A stretch of 64,000 bases of DNA, taken from the NCBI RefSeq assembly GCF_001939045.1, contig NZ_MKIM01000033.1, positions 218,123 to 282,122 on the forward strand, read 5' to 3'. The position numbers were made by a program, and so were the translations under genes. Source of the stretch: Rhizobium oryziradicis. Lineage in GTDB: Bacteria; Pseudomonadota; Alphaproteobacteria; Rhizobiales; Rhizobiaceae. The notes under the pieces are model-generated. The model was not told the origin of the DNA, ran no database searches, and worked only from the letters and a program-made list of their open reading frames with translations. Below, one piece after another: positions 25,559 to 34,479 of the stretch; the first letter of the stretch is position 1, and every line of letters begins with the position of its first letter.

Positions 25559-25570
25559 TTGTCTATACAA
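25559..25570. promoter_or_regulatory. HutC-like operator upstream of the importer/lyase operon
   Basis: TTGTCTATACAA is an imperfect inverted repeat (one mismatch) that differs by one base from TTGTATATACAA, the HutC-type operator. It lies 60 bases before the first start codon. The operon encodes a HutC-type repressor, so autoregulation is expected. Confidence 0.6.
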
Positions 25571-25890
25571 TCACGCAGGAATTAATTTTGCAAGCTCGAT
25601 CGGTGAAACAATGTGCCACTTTTGATGCTGATGAAGATTTAGGCACATCATCGCCTCACCCTGATGCCAAGAGCATGCTGGGTGATTGTTTAGAGCCTAT
25701 AGCTTAAGCTCAGAAAGTCGATTGAGATTGAGCGTAAAGAGAGCAGAAAACGCCGGCCGGACGCCAAGAGCAGTCTCGCGACTTTGCGGTGCTCGCTTAA
25801 CATTGAAAGTCAAATAGACATTTAAAGTCATTGCCCTCCTTTGGTGCGACGGATTAGAACACTTTTGATGGCACGAGCGGAGGTGAGCCC
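25571..25890. other. 320-base intergenic region between divergent operon and acetyltransferase
   Basis: No supported gene. The left edge should hold the promoter of the importer operon. Reading from 25660 to 25800 gives no recognisable protein in any frame. The right end contains the GGAGGTGA ribosome site (25879-25886) of the acetyltransferase. No clear sigma70 promoter could be placed. Confidence 0.4.
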
Positions 25891-26442
25891 TTGAAGAGCG
25901 AGCGCGCAAAGATGGACGCTGGCGAATGGTATTGCTGTTTCGATCCTGAACTGGATGCGTTGCGCATGCGGGCCAGACGCGCCGTGCATGCCCACAACAG
26001 CATGACACCCGACGAACGTGGACCGATGGCGAGCGAACTCCGCGCGCTGTTTGTTACCGCTAAAGACGCCTTCATCGAGGCACCGTTCCATTGTGCATAC
26101 GGTATGAACATCTCCCTTGGAAGCGGTGTCTATCTCAATTCTAGTTGTGTCATTCTCGATACTGCAACCGTGTCCATTGGTGATGGCACGATGCTTGGGC
26201 CAGCCGTTCAGATATATTGCCCGGAACACCATCGCGACGTAACGCTACGAAAGTCGGGTCTCGAAATAGCCCGGCCAGTCAGCATCGGGAAAGATGTCTG
26301 GATCGGAGGTGGCGCGATAATACTTGGGGGTGTGACGATCGGCGATGGTGCGATTGTCGGCGCGGGTGCGGTGGTGACGCGAAGCGTGGCCGCAGGAACG
26401 ACTGTGGTTGGCAATCCGGCACGGCCGCTCCGCCAATTTTGA
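25891..26442 (+). CDS. NodL/maltose-acetyltransferase-type sugar O-acetyltransferase
   Basis: A 183-residue left-handed beta-helix enzyme. It begins at TTG 25891, chosen because GGAGGTGA lies 4 bases upstream and because KSERAKMDAGEWYCCFDPEL aligns with the normal N-terminus of maltose/galactoside acetyltransferases; the next ATG (25912) would cut this off. Hexapeptide repeats run through the C-terminal half (YLNSSCVILD, IGDGTMLG, KDVWIGGGAIILGGVTIG, GAGAVVTRSVAAGTTVVGNP). The catalytic His lies in IYCPEHH. It acetylates a sugar hydroxyl with acetyl-CoA. It is isolated from other sugar genes. Confidence 0.88.
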   Translation: MKSERAKMDAGEWYCCFDPELDALRMRARRAVHAHNSMTPDERGPMASELRALFVTAKDAFIEAPFHCAYGMNISLGSGVYLNSSCVILDTATVSIGDGTMLGPAVQIYCPEHHRDVTLRKSGLEIARPVSIGKDVWIGGGAIILGGVTIGDGAIVGAGAVVTRSVAAGTTVVGNPARPLRQF

Positions 26443-26447
26443 TTTTG

Positions 26448-26466
26448 CATGAAGCGCGCCTTCATG
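26448..26466. terminator. hairpin after the acetyltransferase gene
   Basis: CATGAAG and CTTCATG form a perfect 7-bp stem around CGCGC, starting 6 bases after the stop codon. There is no strong T tract, so factor-independent termination is uncertain. Confidence 0.4.
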
Positions 26467-26529
26467 AAGTCTTTGTCGGGTGGCCTCGCCTTAACCACCT
26501 GGTTGGGACCGAGTTGATATTCGAGTTGC

Positions 26530-26700
26530 CATGAACGAGGCCCCGAACTCCCACTTCAGCCGTTTCACATGGTCGCCTTTCAAGCCGCCATATTCTCCAC
26601 GCCAGCGGTCGTGCGTAACTTCCGTCACACATATCGACCGGATCGCTTCCGCCATCGATTTTCCCTGTGCATTCAGCACGTCAAGGGCCGCGTTACCGTT
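26530..26700 (-). mobile_element. IS3-family OrfA fragment
   Basis: Read on the minus strand this gives AQGKSMAEAIRSICVTEVTH, then DRWRGEYGGLKGDHVKRLK, the helix-turn-helix segment of IS3-family OrfA (usual form VTEVTYYRWRxEYGGLKxDQVKRLK). The frame has no OrfA start, and the leucine-zipper part that should follow is replaced by unrelated residues; OrfB is absent. A dead fragment. Confidence 0.7.
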
Positions 26701-27519
26701 CGCCGCGAACGCTTTTAACCCGTCGTTTGAGTTCACGTGCTGGCGAGTTCCACGCCCGCTTCTGTGGCCTGGCGGTCGCGGTCGCGACGGCAATACCACA
26801 GAAGCAGAGCTTCGCAATTTACTCGAGCTTCATAGGTCCTGCGTTCTCGGACGACCGGAGGATCCTCGGGCGGTTGAGGGTCGAGGCTTCGGCAGCTGTC
26901 GCCGATCAGATTAAGGATGTGAGGAGCCCGGCTGAGGCAGAGAGACAGGGGCAAGCCACTTTCGTCGCGAAGATCCGCGAATTCGTTATCCGAGACCAGC
27001 GCGGAGATGCGGTTCGCCGCACCGTTGGTTTCTTCGATCAAGCCTCGATATGTGCCGATATTGAGATTTGCGACAGGGTTTCGCTTTATCGTCTACTTCA
27101 TGACGAAGCCTATCAAACGGGTTAGATGTTTGCCACTTTGATCACCGAGTTACAGCAGACTCAGCCTTCGTTCGGGCTAGGCCTAGATCGCCTGGCGGGC
27201 CCTGACGTCCTCAAAGCTAAAAAAAAATGACAAGCAAGATTGCAATTCTGTCCGTTTTTGAATGATTTTTTTGGTAGGCGGTGCTCGGACGCACCGTCAG
27301 CAGTCGCCAAGCGTTCCCTCATTTCAGAGACCGATGTACTGAACAGCGTCTTACTTGTCGGCCTCATTCGTAGCGCTAAATTTATTAATACGGCCGAAGT
27401 GGAGGCGCACTAAAAATTAAGCTACTATTTGAAATGTGATTGTGCTGGAGGAGTCGTCACAATCCTGACGACAGTCGAAATTGAGCCGGTGCCCTTGGCG
27501 TCCGGTGGGAGTAGATGAG
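26701..27519. other. degenerate non-coding stretch upstream of kdgT
   Basis: Several overlapping open frames exist on both strands but none looks like a protein, and their composition is that of chance frames. Probably decayed coding or IS sequence. The right part should contain the kdgT promoter; a 7-bp inverted repeat, GTCGTCA/TGACGAC, sits at 27453-27472, about 50 bases before the gene. Confidence 0.4.
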
Positions 27520-28533
27520 ATGCAGATTAAAGACGCGATTGACAGGATTCCCGGGGGCTTGATGCTTGTACCGCTACTGCTGGGCGCGGTCTGCAAGACC
27601 TTCGCGCCCGATGCAGCCGGCTATTTCAAAGGTTTTACTCAGGGGATCATGACCGGGGTCATCCCAATTCTCGCGGTCTGGTTCTTTTGCATGGGGGCGT
27701 CGATCGAATTGAGATCGACCGGAACGGTCTTGCGCAAGTCGGGCACGATCGTATTGACCAAATTCATAACTGCTTGGATTATCACGCTGATTGCGTCGAT
27801 GATTCTGCCGTCAGAGGGAATTCAAACCGGTATTTTTGCCGGCCTTTCGGTGCTTGCAATCGTCTGCGCCATGGATATGACCAATGGTGGTCTTTATGCC
27901 TCGCTGATGCAAACTTACGGGACCAAGGAGGAAGCCGGGGCCTTCGTTTTGACGTCTATCGAATCCGGTCCGTTGATGAGCATGATCATTCTTGGCGCTT
28001 CCGGTGTCGCACATTTCGAACCTCAAATATTTATCGGTGCCCTTTTGCCATTCATCATCGGTTTTGCACTGGGTAATCTGGATCCGAAATTGAGAGCCTT
28101 CTTTGCCCCGGGAAGTGTCTTGATGATCCCTTTCTTTGCCTTCTCTCTGGGCAACACCATCAACCTGCACACTTTGCTGTCGTCATTGGCAGGCCTGGGC
28201 ATTGCCCTTGCGATTGCAGTGATTGTTTTGACGGGAATACCGCTGATCCTTGCCGACAAATATATTGGCGGCGGTAACGGCACAGCCGGCGTCGCCGCAT
28301 CCTCTACTGCAGGTGCCGCTGCAGCCAACCCGCTCGCTATCGCCGCCGTCGCGCCGCAATTTGCGCCTGCCGCGCCGAGTGCAACGGTACTCGTTGCGAT
28401 CTGCATTATCGTGACGTCGATCCTCGTGCCGATCATTACAGGCTTCTGGTTCAAGAAGTTCGGCCCCCCAAAGGAATCGAACATCAGCGGTGACGACAAA
28501 ATTTCGGCCAACAAAATCAATTTTGTCGACTGA
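27520..28533 (+). CDS. kdgT: 2-keto-3-deoxygluconate permease
   Basis: A 337-residue inner-membrane carrier starting MQIKDAIDRIPGGLMLVPLL, typical of KdgT. About ten hydrophobic helices; conserved stretches are GVIPILAVWFFCMGASIELR, IVCAMDMTNGGLYASLM and SIESGPLMSMIILG. KdgT symports 2-keto-3-deoxygluconate, a pectin and alginate breakdown product, with protons. The ATG at 27520 follows GGTGGGAG. An Ala-rich segment (about 265-310) lies in a loop before the last helix. It stands alone among IS and gene remnants, without KDG kinase or aldolase nearby. Confidence 0.88.
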   Translation: MQIKDAIDRIPGGLMLVPLLLGAVCKTFAPDAAGYFKGFTQGIMTGVIPILAVWFFCMGASIELRSTGTVLRKSGTIVLTKFITAWIITLIASMILPSEGIQTGIFAGLSVLAIVCAMDMTNGGLYASLMQTYGTKEEAGAFVLTSIESGPLMSMIILGASGVAHFEPQIFIGALLPFIIGFALGNLDPKLRAFFAPGSVLMIPFFAFSLGNTINLHTLLSSLAGLGIALAIAVIVLTGIPLILADKYIGGGNGTAGVAASSTAGAAAANPLAIAAVAPQFAPAAPSATVLVAICIIVTSILVPIITGFWFKKFGPPKESNISGDDKISANKINFVD

Positions 28534-28741
28534 TATCTTCACTGAGTGTGTGGTTTGCATTGGCCGCCCCGACCGATGCAAAATTGGAAAATGTACGCCC
28601 AGCGCTTCGTGCCCGTTTGACAGGGGAGGGGATCAGCGCTCACTCGACGCCGTCTGGACAGCCGCTTGCCCTATAAGGTTAGCTTGACCCCGGCGAACAT
28701 CAGGATGGACGCCCCTGACGGGGCGGTGAGATTGCCCCCGT

Positions 28742-28912
28742 TTGACGATGGTCATGCATGAAAAGGATGGTATGCTGTCGCCAATGGCTAAACGGTGCGC
28801 TGCGGCCGGGCAGTCAATTGACATGGCGGCAATGCAGGCAATGATTGACCCCGCCGATTTGATCATCGCCCACAATGCCAGGTTTGATCGACCGTGTTAT
28901 ACGGGTCAGATT
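28742..28912 (+). pseudogene. DnaQ-type 3'-5' exonuclease fragment
   Basis: DPADLIIAHNARFDRPC is the ExoII motif (H-N-A-x-F-D) of DEDDh exonucleases, and QSIDMAAMQAMI before it matches the usual preceding helix. The ExoI motif (D-x-E) and the C-terminal ExoIII are missing; after the motif the frame runs into unrelated sequence next to an IS5 remnant. A truncated relic. No ribosome site fits a functional protein. Confidence 0.55.
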
Positions 28913-28943
28913 CTGGTTGAGATAACCCTACCTGTGAAATTTT

Positions 28944-29279
28944 TCATGCAACGCGCTTGAACTCTGGACAGCCAAGTTCCGTCATCCGGTTGAGAACACG
29001 AACGCCTATCTTTGCTTCTGTCGTCTGATTGCGGACCTTGAACTGCCGTCTTGGGAGGCGGATGATGACCTCAACGAGTTCGCCGAGGCGGGTTTCGAGA
29101 AGGCCTCGGGTTGGCGATCCGTCATAGGCACCATCAGCGATAAACCTGGCAACTGAGCCGTCAATCTGATCAAGAAGGTCAGGTAAGGCTGTTGGTTCTC
29201 CAACATTATCCGTGGTCAGCTCGGAACAAGTGATCTCACCGCTGGCAAGGTCAAGACCAAGGTGAAGCTTGGGGGACCA
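28944..29279 (-). pseudogene. IS5-family transposase remnant with internal deletion
   Basis: The minus-strand frame reads WSPKLHLGLDLASGEITCSE and later SVARFIADGAYDGSPT, the DDE-region sequence of IS5-type transposases, then skips to VLNRMTELGCPEFKRVA, the usual C-terminus (vLNRMtelGxPeS). The middle with the catalytic Glu is missing, and the 5' third is replaced at 29279 by the hydrolase pseudogene. Not functional. Confidence 0.7.
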
Positions 29280-30173
29280 AAACCGTCGCCTGATATCAGA
29301 TTCTTGGCGATCCGCGCAAAAAGGCCGTGCCAAGGCACCTGAAGACGTGCCGGTCAGAGCACTCAAGATGCAAGCGGTACTCGATTGTCCAATTGCTGGA
29401 GACAAAAAGTTGCCGCTGGTCATCATTTCTCACGGCTATGGCGGCTGGTACTTCGGTCATCACGACACCGCCGAGGCGCTGGCGGATTCCGGATTTGTTG
29501 TGGTCGCCATCAATCATCCGTATGCGAACTATGCCGATATGAGCCGCGAGAATGGTCAGGCTGCGCTCGTCAATCGATCTATCGATATCGATCGAACTAT
29601 TGATTTCATACTTACCGCGTTTCCCGATTCAGCCAGAATCGACCCGCAACGGATAGGGGTCTATGGCTTCTTGCAGGGCGGCTATATCTGGCTCATCCTC
29701 GCCGGTGCCAATCCAGACTTCAGCAAGCTGCCGCCGCGTTGCGCCGACCCGAAGGTAGTGGGCTGCCCGCAGTCCGGCCAACCCCGCCCTTTTCGACATG
29801 CGCACTGCCCCAAATTCTAACGCATGATCCCCGTATCAGGGTGATGGTGGTTCCCGACCCTCTCAGCATTGTGCTTCAGACAAGAGGAAGCGTAAAGAAT
29901 ATCAGAATTCCACCTCAGGTCTGGGGATCGGAACTTGGAGGCGGCGGTGGAGCGTCGCCGAAAGATGTTGCAACGCTGGTACGTTTACTGCCGGAACGGC
30001 CTGACTTCGGGATTGTACCCAAAGCTGTTCATATGTCGTTTCTGACGATGTATCCCAAGGTCAACACGTCTTCGCCGGCGTGCATCGATGCGCCGGGCTT
30101 TGATCGCGCGGCGTTACACCGCATGTTCAATATCGAAGTCGTTGCATTCTTCCGGCGGAATCGTGCGGAATGA
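29280..30173 (+). pseudogene. dienelactone-hydrolase-like alpha/beta hydrolase, truncated and frameshifted
   Basis: From 29280 the frame reads LPLVIISHGYGGWYFGHHDT, VVVAINHPYANYADM and IDPQRIGVYGFLQGGYIWL. At the nucleophile elbow the expected G-x-S-x-G is G-F-L-Q-G, a single-base Ser to Leu change (TCG to TTG). Around 29780-29810 the homology moves to another frame and continues (RVMVVPDPLSIVL, VHMSFLTMYPKV, FNIEVVAFFRRN) to 30173. The 5' end is cut by the IS5 remnant. Three independent lesions make it a clear pseudogene. Confidence 0.75.
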
Positions 30174-31020
30174 AGGCTCATAAGAGAACGTCGGTTTTCG
30201 GGATTCCCCGCTGGTTGATCAAACGTCCGTTTTGGAGACGCTAAGCAGAAATAATTTCCACCTCGGGGCGCGCTAGTGGACGATCTGCATAACGGTGCGA
30301 GTTCGGCACTCTTTTGGGTTTCAACGAACCACGGCACAGGCGATATGCGCGCCAGCAGCCTCTGCTATTGCTTACTGTCGGCCGACAAACTTTCAAGTTA
30401 TGGCAACCCGGAAGTAATTTCAGCGTTGTCTTGACTGAGCCGACCAATGCAGGTGCCCTCCGAGGGTTAAGCGTTATACGTTTGATAGCAGAAATTCCAA
30501 TAGGCACATTAAAAGCTGGCACTTCAACGTAGACGTCCACACAAACCGCGCGACGTTGCTTTTTGTCGCCGTAGGTTCAGTGCTTCGTAACCACGAAATT
30601 TCCAGATCAAAGGCGCGCGTGATGTTGGCATTCGTCACCAATTGAGGTCAGTTCCTGCTTGGGGTGAAACGACGCCCTAGCTGTAATCAAGCGCAATAGA
30701 TGGTGATTTCCAGTTCAGATTATTTGAGACGAATAGCATTCTTGGAATCACACTGGTTGAGAATGAGCTCACATTAACTGCGACCAACGCAAATTGCTGA
30801 CTTCAAAGAGCGCGTTGAGTGACCAGACTTTTTGAATCCCGACAGTTAAATCCGAAATGCCGCTTGATCTGCCCTTTTCAAAAAACACAACCTAGACCTT
30901 GACCTTTTGGGAATGCGGCTTAATTTTTCACATTGGCGTGATTGCTACGCCCGATTGCACGACTATTGCTTCGATACGATCTTTTGATTTTTTGAGAACG
31001 ACATTTTGGGGGCCTTTCGT
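30174..31020. other. 847-base non-coding stretch before the VgrG island
   Basis: No supported gene. A 99-codon minus-strand frame at 30241-30540 has no recognisable domain or ribosome site. AT content rises towards 30900-31000, where the vgrG promoter should be, but no confident -35/-10 pair was found. Likely the insertion boundary of the T6SS island. Confidence 0.4.
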
Positions 31021-33414
31021 ATGGACGACGAACTCTCACCCGCCGATTTCATTCAGGCCAGTCGTGTTTTGAACGTGTCCTCGCCTCTGGGAGAGGATCA
31101 ATTGCTACCAGAGCGGTTGATGGTGGATGAGGGCGTCAATCGCCTGTTCGAAATTACTTTGAATGTGCGGGCCAAGCGCGAGGCAGTCAAGCCGGAAGAG
31201 CTGATTGGCAAGCTGGTCGATGTGTCTTTGGAAATCCGTCAAGGTGAATTTGGTGAGAACGGTGTGCGGCGTCCGTTTAACGGGTTGGTGACCAATCTGT
31301 CGGAAGGACCGCCGGTCACACGCGGGCTTCGCAGCTATACGCTCACCATCCGCCCGCAGATGTGGTTGATGTCTCGCCGGTCTGATTGCCGCATCTGGCA
31401 AAACAAGACATCTTTACAGGTGATGGAAACGCTGTTGTCCGAACAAGGCATTCCAGCCGCCTCCTCCTCTCCTATGCACAAGCCTCCGCTTTCGCGCGAA
31501 TACAGCGTGCAGTGGAACGAGACAGATCTGGATTATCTGCTGCGCCGGTTTCAAGAAGATGGTCTTTTCTACTGGTTTGAGCATGAAAAGGGCGTTCATC
31601 GCCTGAAGGTCAGTGATCACAAAGTAGCATGGAGCGCACCATCCGCGTCGGCCGAGGGCGAAGATAAGGTGAGATTGGCCCAAGGCTCATCCGACCGCAA
31701 CCATATCACTGAATGGATGCGCGAGTTTTCCTTCATCCCCGGCCAAAGAGCAGGTGCAGACTGGAACTTTGAGACCCCCAGCACCGTGCCGCTCAAATCC
31801 ACGCCGTCGCTGATCCAGATGCCGGGAGCCAAGCAGCGCGAACTGTATGAATATCCAGCTCGCATCGCCGATGATCAGGAAGGTGATAGGGCTGAGACGT
31901 TTCGAATGCAGGCAGAGGAGGCCGATCACGAGAAAGTCACGGGTCAATCCACTGTGCGGGTGCTGGAGGCAGGCCGCCGCTTTACCCCGTATGAAGAGCC
32001 ACATCCAGATCATGTTTACGAAGAACACGTCATTACACGCATCAAGCACTGGGCGGTGGATCGGTCTTATGAGACCACCGAGAACGAGCCAGAATATCGC
32101 AACGAGTTTGAGGCCATCCCCTCACGGGTGCCGCTAACGCCGCATCGGGAGACGAAGCGCCCGCGCATCGAGGGTGCGCAGGTGGCGATTGTGGCTGGTC
32201 CAGCGGGTGAAGAGATCCACACCGACAAATACGGCCGCATCAAAGTGTGGTTTCCATGGGATCGCAAGGCACAAAAGGATGGCTCTGACACCTGCTGGGT
32301 GCGGGTTAGCCAGGCATGGGGCGGCGGCACCTGGGGAGCACAAGTCATTCCACGCATTGGCATGGAGGTGATGGTGGCGTTTGTGGACGGTGACCCGGAT
32401 CGTCCACTGGTGATTGGCGTGGTGCCAAACCCTAAAAACCCGGTGCCTTATGATCTGCCCGATAACAAGACCCGTATGGTGCTGCGCTCCAACACCCACA
32501 AGGGCAGCGGTTTTAATGAAATGACCTTTGAGGATGAGGCTGGGCAGGAGAACATGTTCTTCCACGCCCAGAAGGATCAAACCACGCGGGTTTTGAACGA
32601 CCGCACCAAGCGGATTGATCGGCACGAAGTGGCCTCCATTGGCGGCAACCGTGCTGTAGAGGTTAGTGGCAATCAGAAGCATGAAATTGGCGGTTCGCTC
32701 AACACCGTTGTCGGGGGCACGGGTCCGATGGCCACACTGGCCATGGCGGGTGTGCAGGCGCTTTCTGGCCAAACAGCAGGGCTTCTGGCACAGGCCGGTC
32801 AAATTGCAGGTGGCGGCGGACCGGGCCTTGCAAGCTTCGCCACCACGCTGGCCTCATCCGCACTCGGCTTTCTGGGTGCGGGAGGGCTGATGGCCCGAGA
32901 AGGCGTTGTGGCAGGCGCAAGCCCAAGGGCGGATGCTGGCACAGCACTGGCAGGCTCCGGCACGGGCGTTGGGCAGGATGCATCCGGCCTGTTCCCGCTT
33001 CCTGGGATTATGAACACTATCGTCAGCGCGTTCAAATCCGACACCGTGGGAGTGGCTCGGGCTGAGCAGATCGGTGTCAGCAAGGTCACCAATGTGGGAC
33101 AGACCCAGATCACAAATGTTGGCAAGGAACAGCGGACAACCGTTGGCAAAACAGTTCGAATGGAAGTCGGTGAATTGTTCGATCTTTGGACACACAAACA
33201 ATTCCTCGGACGATCCGAGACTTGGTCAATCAATGCCTCAAACAAGATTGTTCTGACTGCACCGGGCGGCAAAATAGAAATCAACCAAAACGGCATCGTC
33301 ATAAAAGGCTTGCGTGTCGACATTCAGGGAAATCAAATTAACTTTTCACGCGGCGGTCCGGGAAAGCGGACTGACAAAGGCTTTGCCGAAGATTGTTCAA
33401 AGAAGAAGCGATAG
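31021..33414 (+). CDS. vgrG: type VI secretion tip protein VgrG (TssI)
   Basis: A 797-residue spike protein from ATG 31021 (GGGGG just upstream). The gp27-like part contains FNGLVTNLSEGPPVTRGLRSYTL-type residues near 85-110 and REYSVQWNETDLDYLLRRFQ, EDGLFYWFEHEKG near 165-190. The gp5-like OB fold has HTDKYGRIKVWFPWDR and WGAQVIPRIGMEVMVAFVDG. The beta-helix starts at RIDRHEVASIGGNRAVEVSG and resumes at VTNVGQTQITNVGKEQRTTV. Between them is a Gly/Ala-rich insertion of about 110 residues. No core T6SS genes are in this window, so it is an orphan VgrG loading the downstream effector through the DUF4123 adaptor. Confidence 0.95.
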   Translation: MDDELSPADFIQASRVLNVSSPLGEDQLLPERLMVDEGVNRLFEITLNVRAKREAVKPEELIGKLVDVSLEIRQGEFGENGVRRPFNGLVTNLSEGPPVTRGLRSYTLTIRPQMWLMSRRSDCRIWQNKTSLQVMETLLSEQGIPAASSSPMHKPPLSREYSVQWNETDLDYLLRRFQEDGLFYWFEHEKGVHRLKVSDHKVAWSAPSASAEGEDKVRLAQGSSDRNHITEWMREFSFIPGQRAGADWNFETPSTVPLKSTPSLIQMPGAKQRELYEYPARIADDQEGDRAETFRMQAEEADHEKVTGQSTVRVLEAGRRFTPYEEPHPDHVYEEHVITRIKHWAVDRSYETTENEPEYRNEFEAIPSRVPLTPHRETKRPRIEGAQVAIVAGPAGEEIHTDKYGRIKVWFPWDRKAQKDGSDTCWVRVSQAWGGGTWGAQVIPRIGMEVMVAFVDGDPDRPLVIGVVPNPKNPVPYDLPDNKTRMVLRSNTHKGSGFNEMTFEDEAGQENMFFHAQKDQTTRVLNDRTKRIDRHEVASIGGNRAVEVSGNQKHEIGGSLNTVVGGTGPMATLAMAGVQALSGQTAGLLAQAGQIAGGGGPGLASFATTLASSALGFLGAGGLMAREGVVAGASPRADAGTALAGSGTGVGQDASGLFPLPGIMNTIVSAFKSDTVGVARAEQIGVSKVTNVGQTQITNVGKEQRTTVGKTVRMEVGELFDLWTHKQFLGRSETWSINASNKIVLTAPGGKIEINQNGIVIKGLRVDIQGNQINFSRGGPGKRTDKGFAEDCSKKKR

Positions 33415-34479
33415 ATGAGTGACACATTTAAATCTCAGATCCTTGCACAACTTTCAGCCTCCGGTGAAAGCGATATCTCGCTTTATGCCCTGTTGGATCC
33501 TTCACGTAACGCGGGCATGCTGAATGTCGCTCAGGCTATGGCCGAAGAAGGCGCTTGCCTGTTTCTGGGTGAAGCGAGGGAAGAGTTTTCGGATGATGCC
33601 CCCTGGCTCTTCAAATGCGACGCCTCGGGCGAACTCGCCCGATATCTCATCAACGAGAGCTTGGGGAAGCGGTGGGCCGTTTTCATTCAAAGCAGTAGGC
33701 ACTTTTCAGAGCTCTTCAACCATTTCAGAAAGTTCGTCAAAATTACCGATGCGGATGACGATCAGATTTTTTGGCGATTCTATGATCCCGCGATTCTGAT
33801 GGGACAGATGCCGTTTTTAACCTTGGAGCAGCGTCAGTTTTTCTTCCAAGGGATAAAGCGTATCGGCACGGAAGTCGGCCAGGATGGCTTTGTGTTTACA
33901 TCCTGCAATGCTGGCGGTTTGCTGGATACCAACGTATTTGTTCGGCACGGTGATCTGGTTGAACAATCAGAACACCAGATTGGCGATGTAAGAGACATTC
34001 CCAAAGACCTTGTACCAATCTCGGTGGAAGGTGCAAGTGTTCGGCCTATGATGCGGTTGACACAGAGCCAGATCGATGGGCCTTTGCTCTACAATCGCCC
34101 GGCGCTTGTCGCACATGTTATTGAAACGCTGGATGATGAATTCAGGCCTTCCATAGAGAAAATAGATCAAGCTCCTCTTTACGAGATGATCAGTCATGGC
34201 ATTCAACTTGCCATGTTCTCTTATGCGATCCACGATGTACAGCACATTGAATTGTTTATTGATTTCATGTTCCGTATTGCTCCGGGCTGGCACAAGCAGC
34301 CGCAACTGAACAAAATTCTCATCAGACGGGACATCACAACTGAGGTTAAATTTGACCTGCTTGCTGCGGACAACATGGCGAAAGCTTGGGATGACGCAGA
34401 ACGCTATGATGACGCACGCGAATGGCTTCCCGATGCCATCGCTCGCCAGCTTGATGCGAATGGAGACCCATTGCCATGA
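33415..34479 (+). CDS. DUF4123 T6SS effector chaperone/adaptor
   Basis: A 354-residue protein. YALLDPSRNAGML near the start and FWRFYDPAILMGQMPFLT are landmarks of the DUF4123 (Tap-1/TEC) family, adaptors that dock effectors onto a cognate VgrG and are not secreted themselves. The start codon follows the vgrG stop at once, and its stop overlaps the effector start (ATGA), the standard order vgrG-adaptor-effector. DUF4123 covers roughly residues 20-145; the rest probably recognises the effector. Confidence 0.88.
   Translation: MSDTFKSQILAQLSASGESDISLYALLDPSRNAGMLNVAQAMAEEGACLFLGEAREEFSDDAPWLFKCDASGELARYLINESLGKRWAVFIQSSRHFSELFNHFRKFVKITDADDDQIFWRFYDPAILMGQMPFLTLEQRQFFFQGIKRIGTEVGQDGFVFTSCNAGGLLDTNVFVRHGDLVEQSEHQIGDVRDIPKDLVPISVEGASVRPMMRLTQSQIDGPLLYNRPALVAHVIETLDDEFRPSIEKIDQAPLYEMISHGIQLAMFSYAIHDVQHIELFIDFMFRIAPGWHKQPQLNKILIRRDITTEVKFDLLAADNMAKAWDDAERYDDAREWLPDAIARQLDANGDPLP

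Noticed and set aside
26733..27041. 102-codon minus-strand frame after the IS3 remnant
   Set aside because: No domain, no ribosome site, and overlapping frames on the other strand look equally unlikely.
30241..30540. 99-codon minus-strand frame before vgrG
   Set aside because: Composition and lack of any family resemblance suggest a chance frame.
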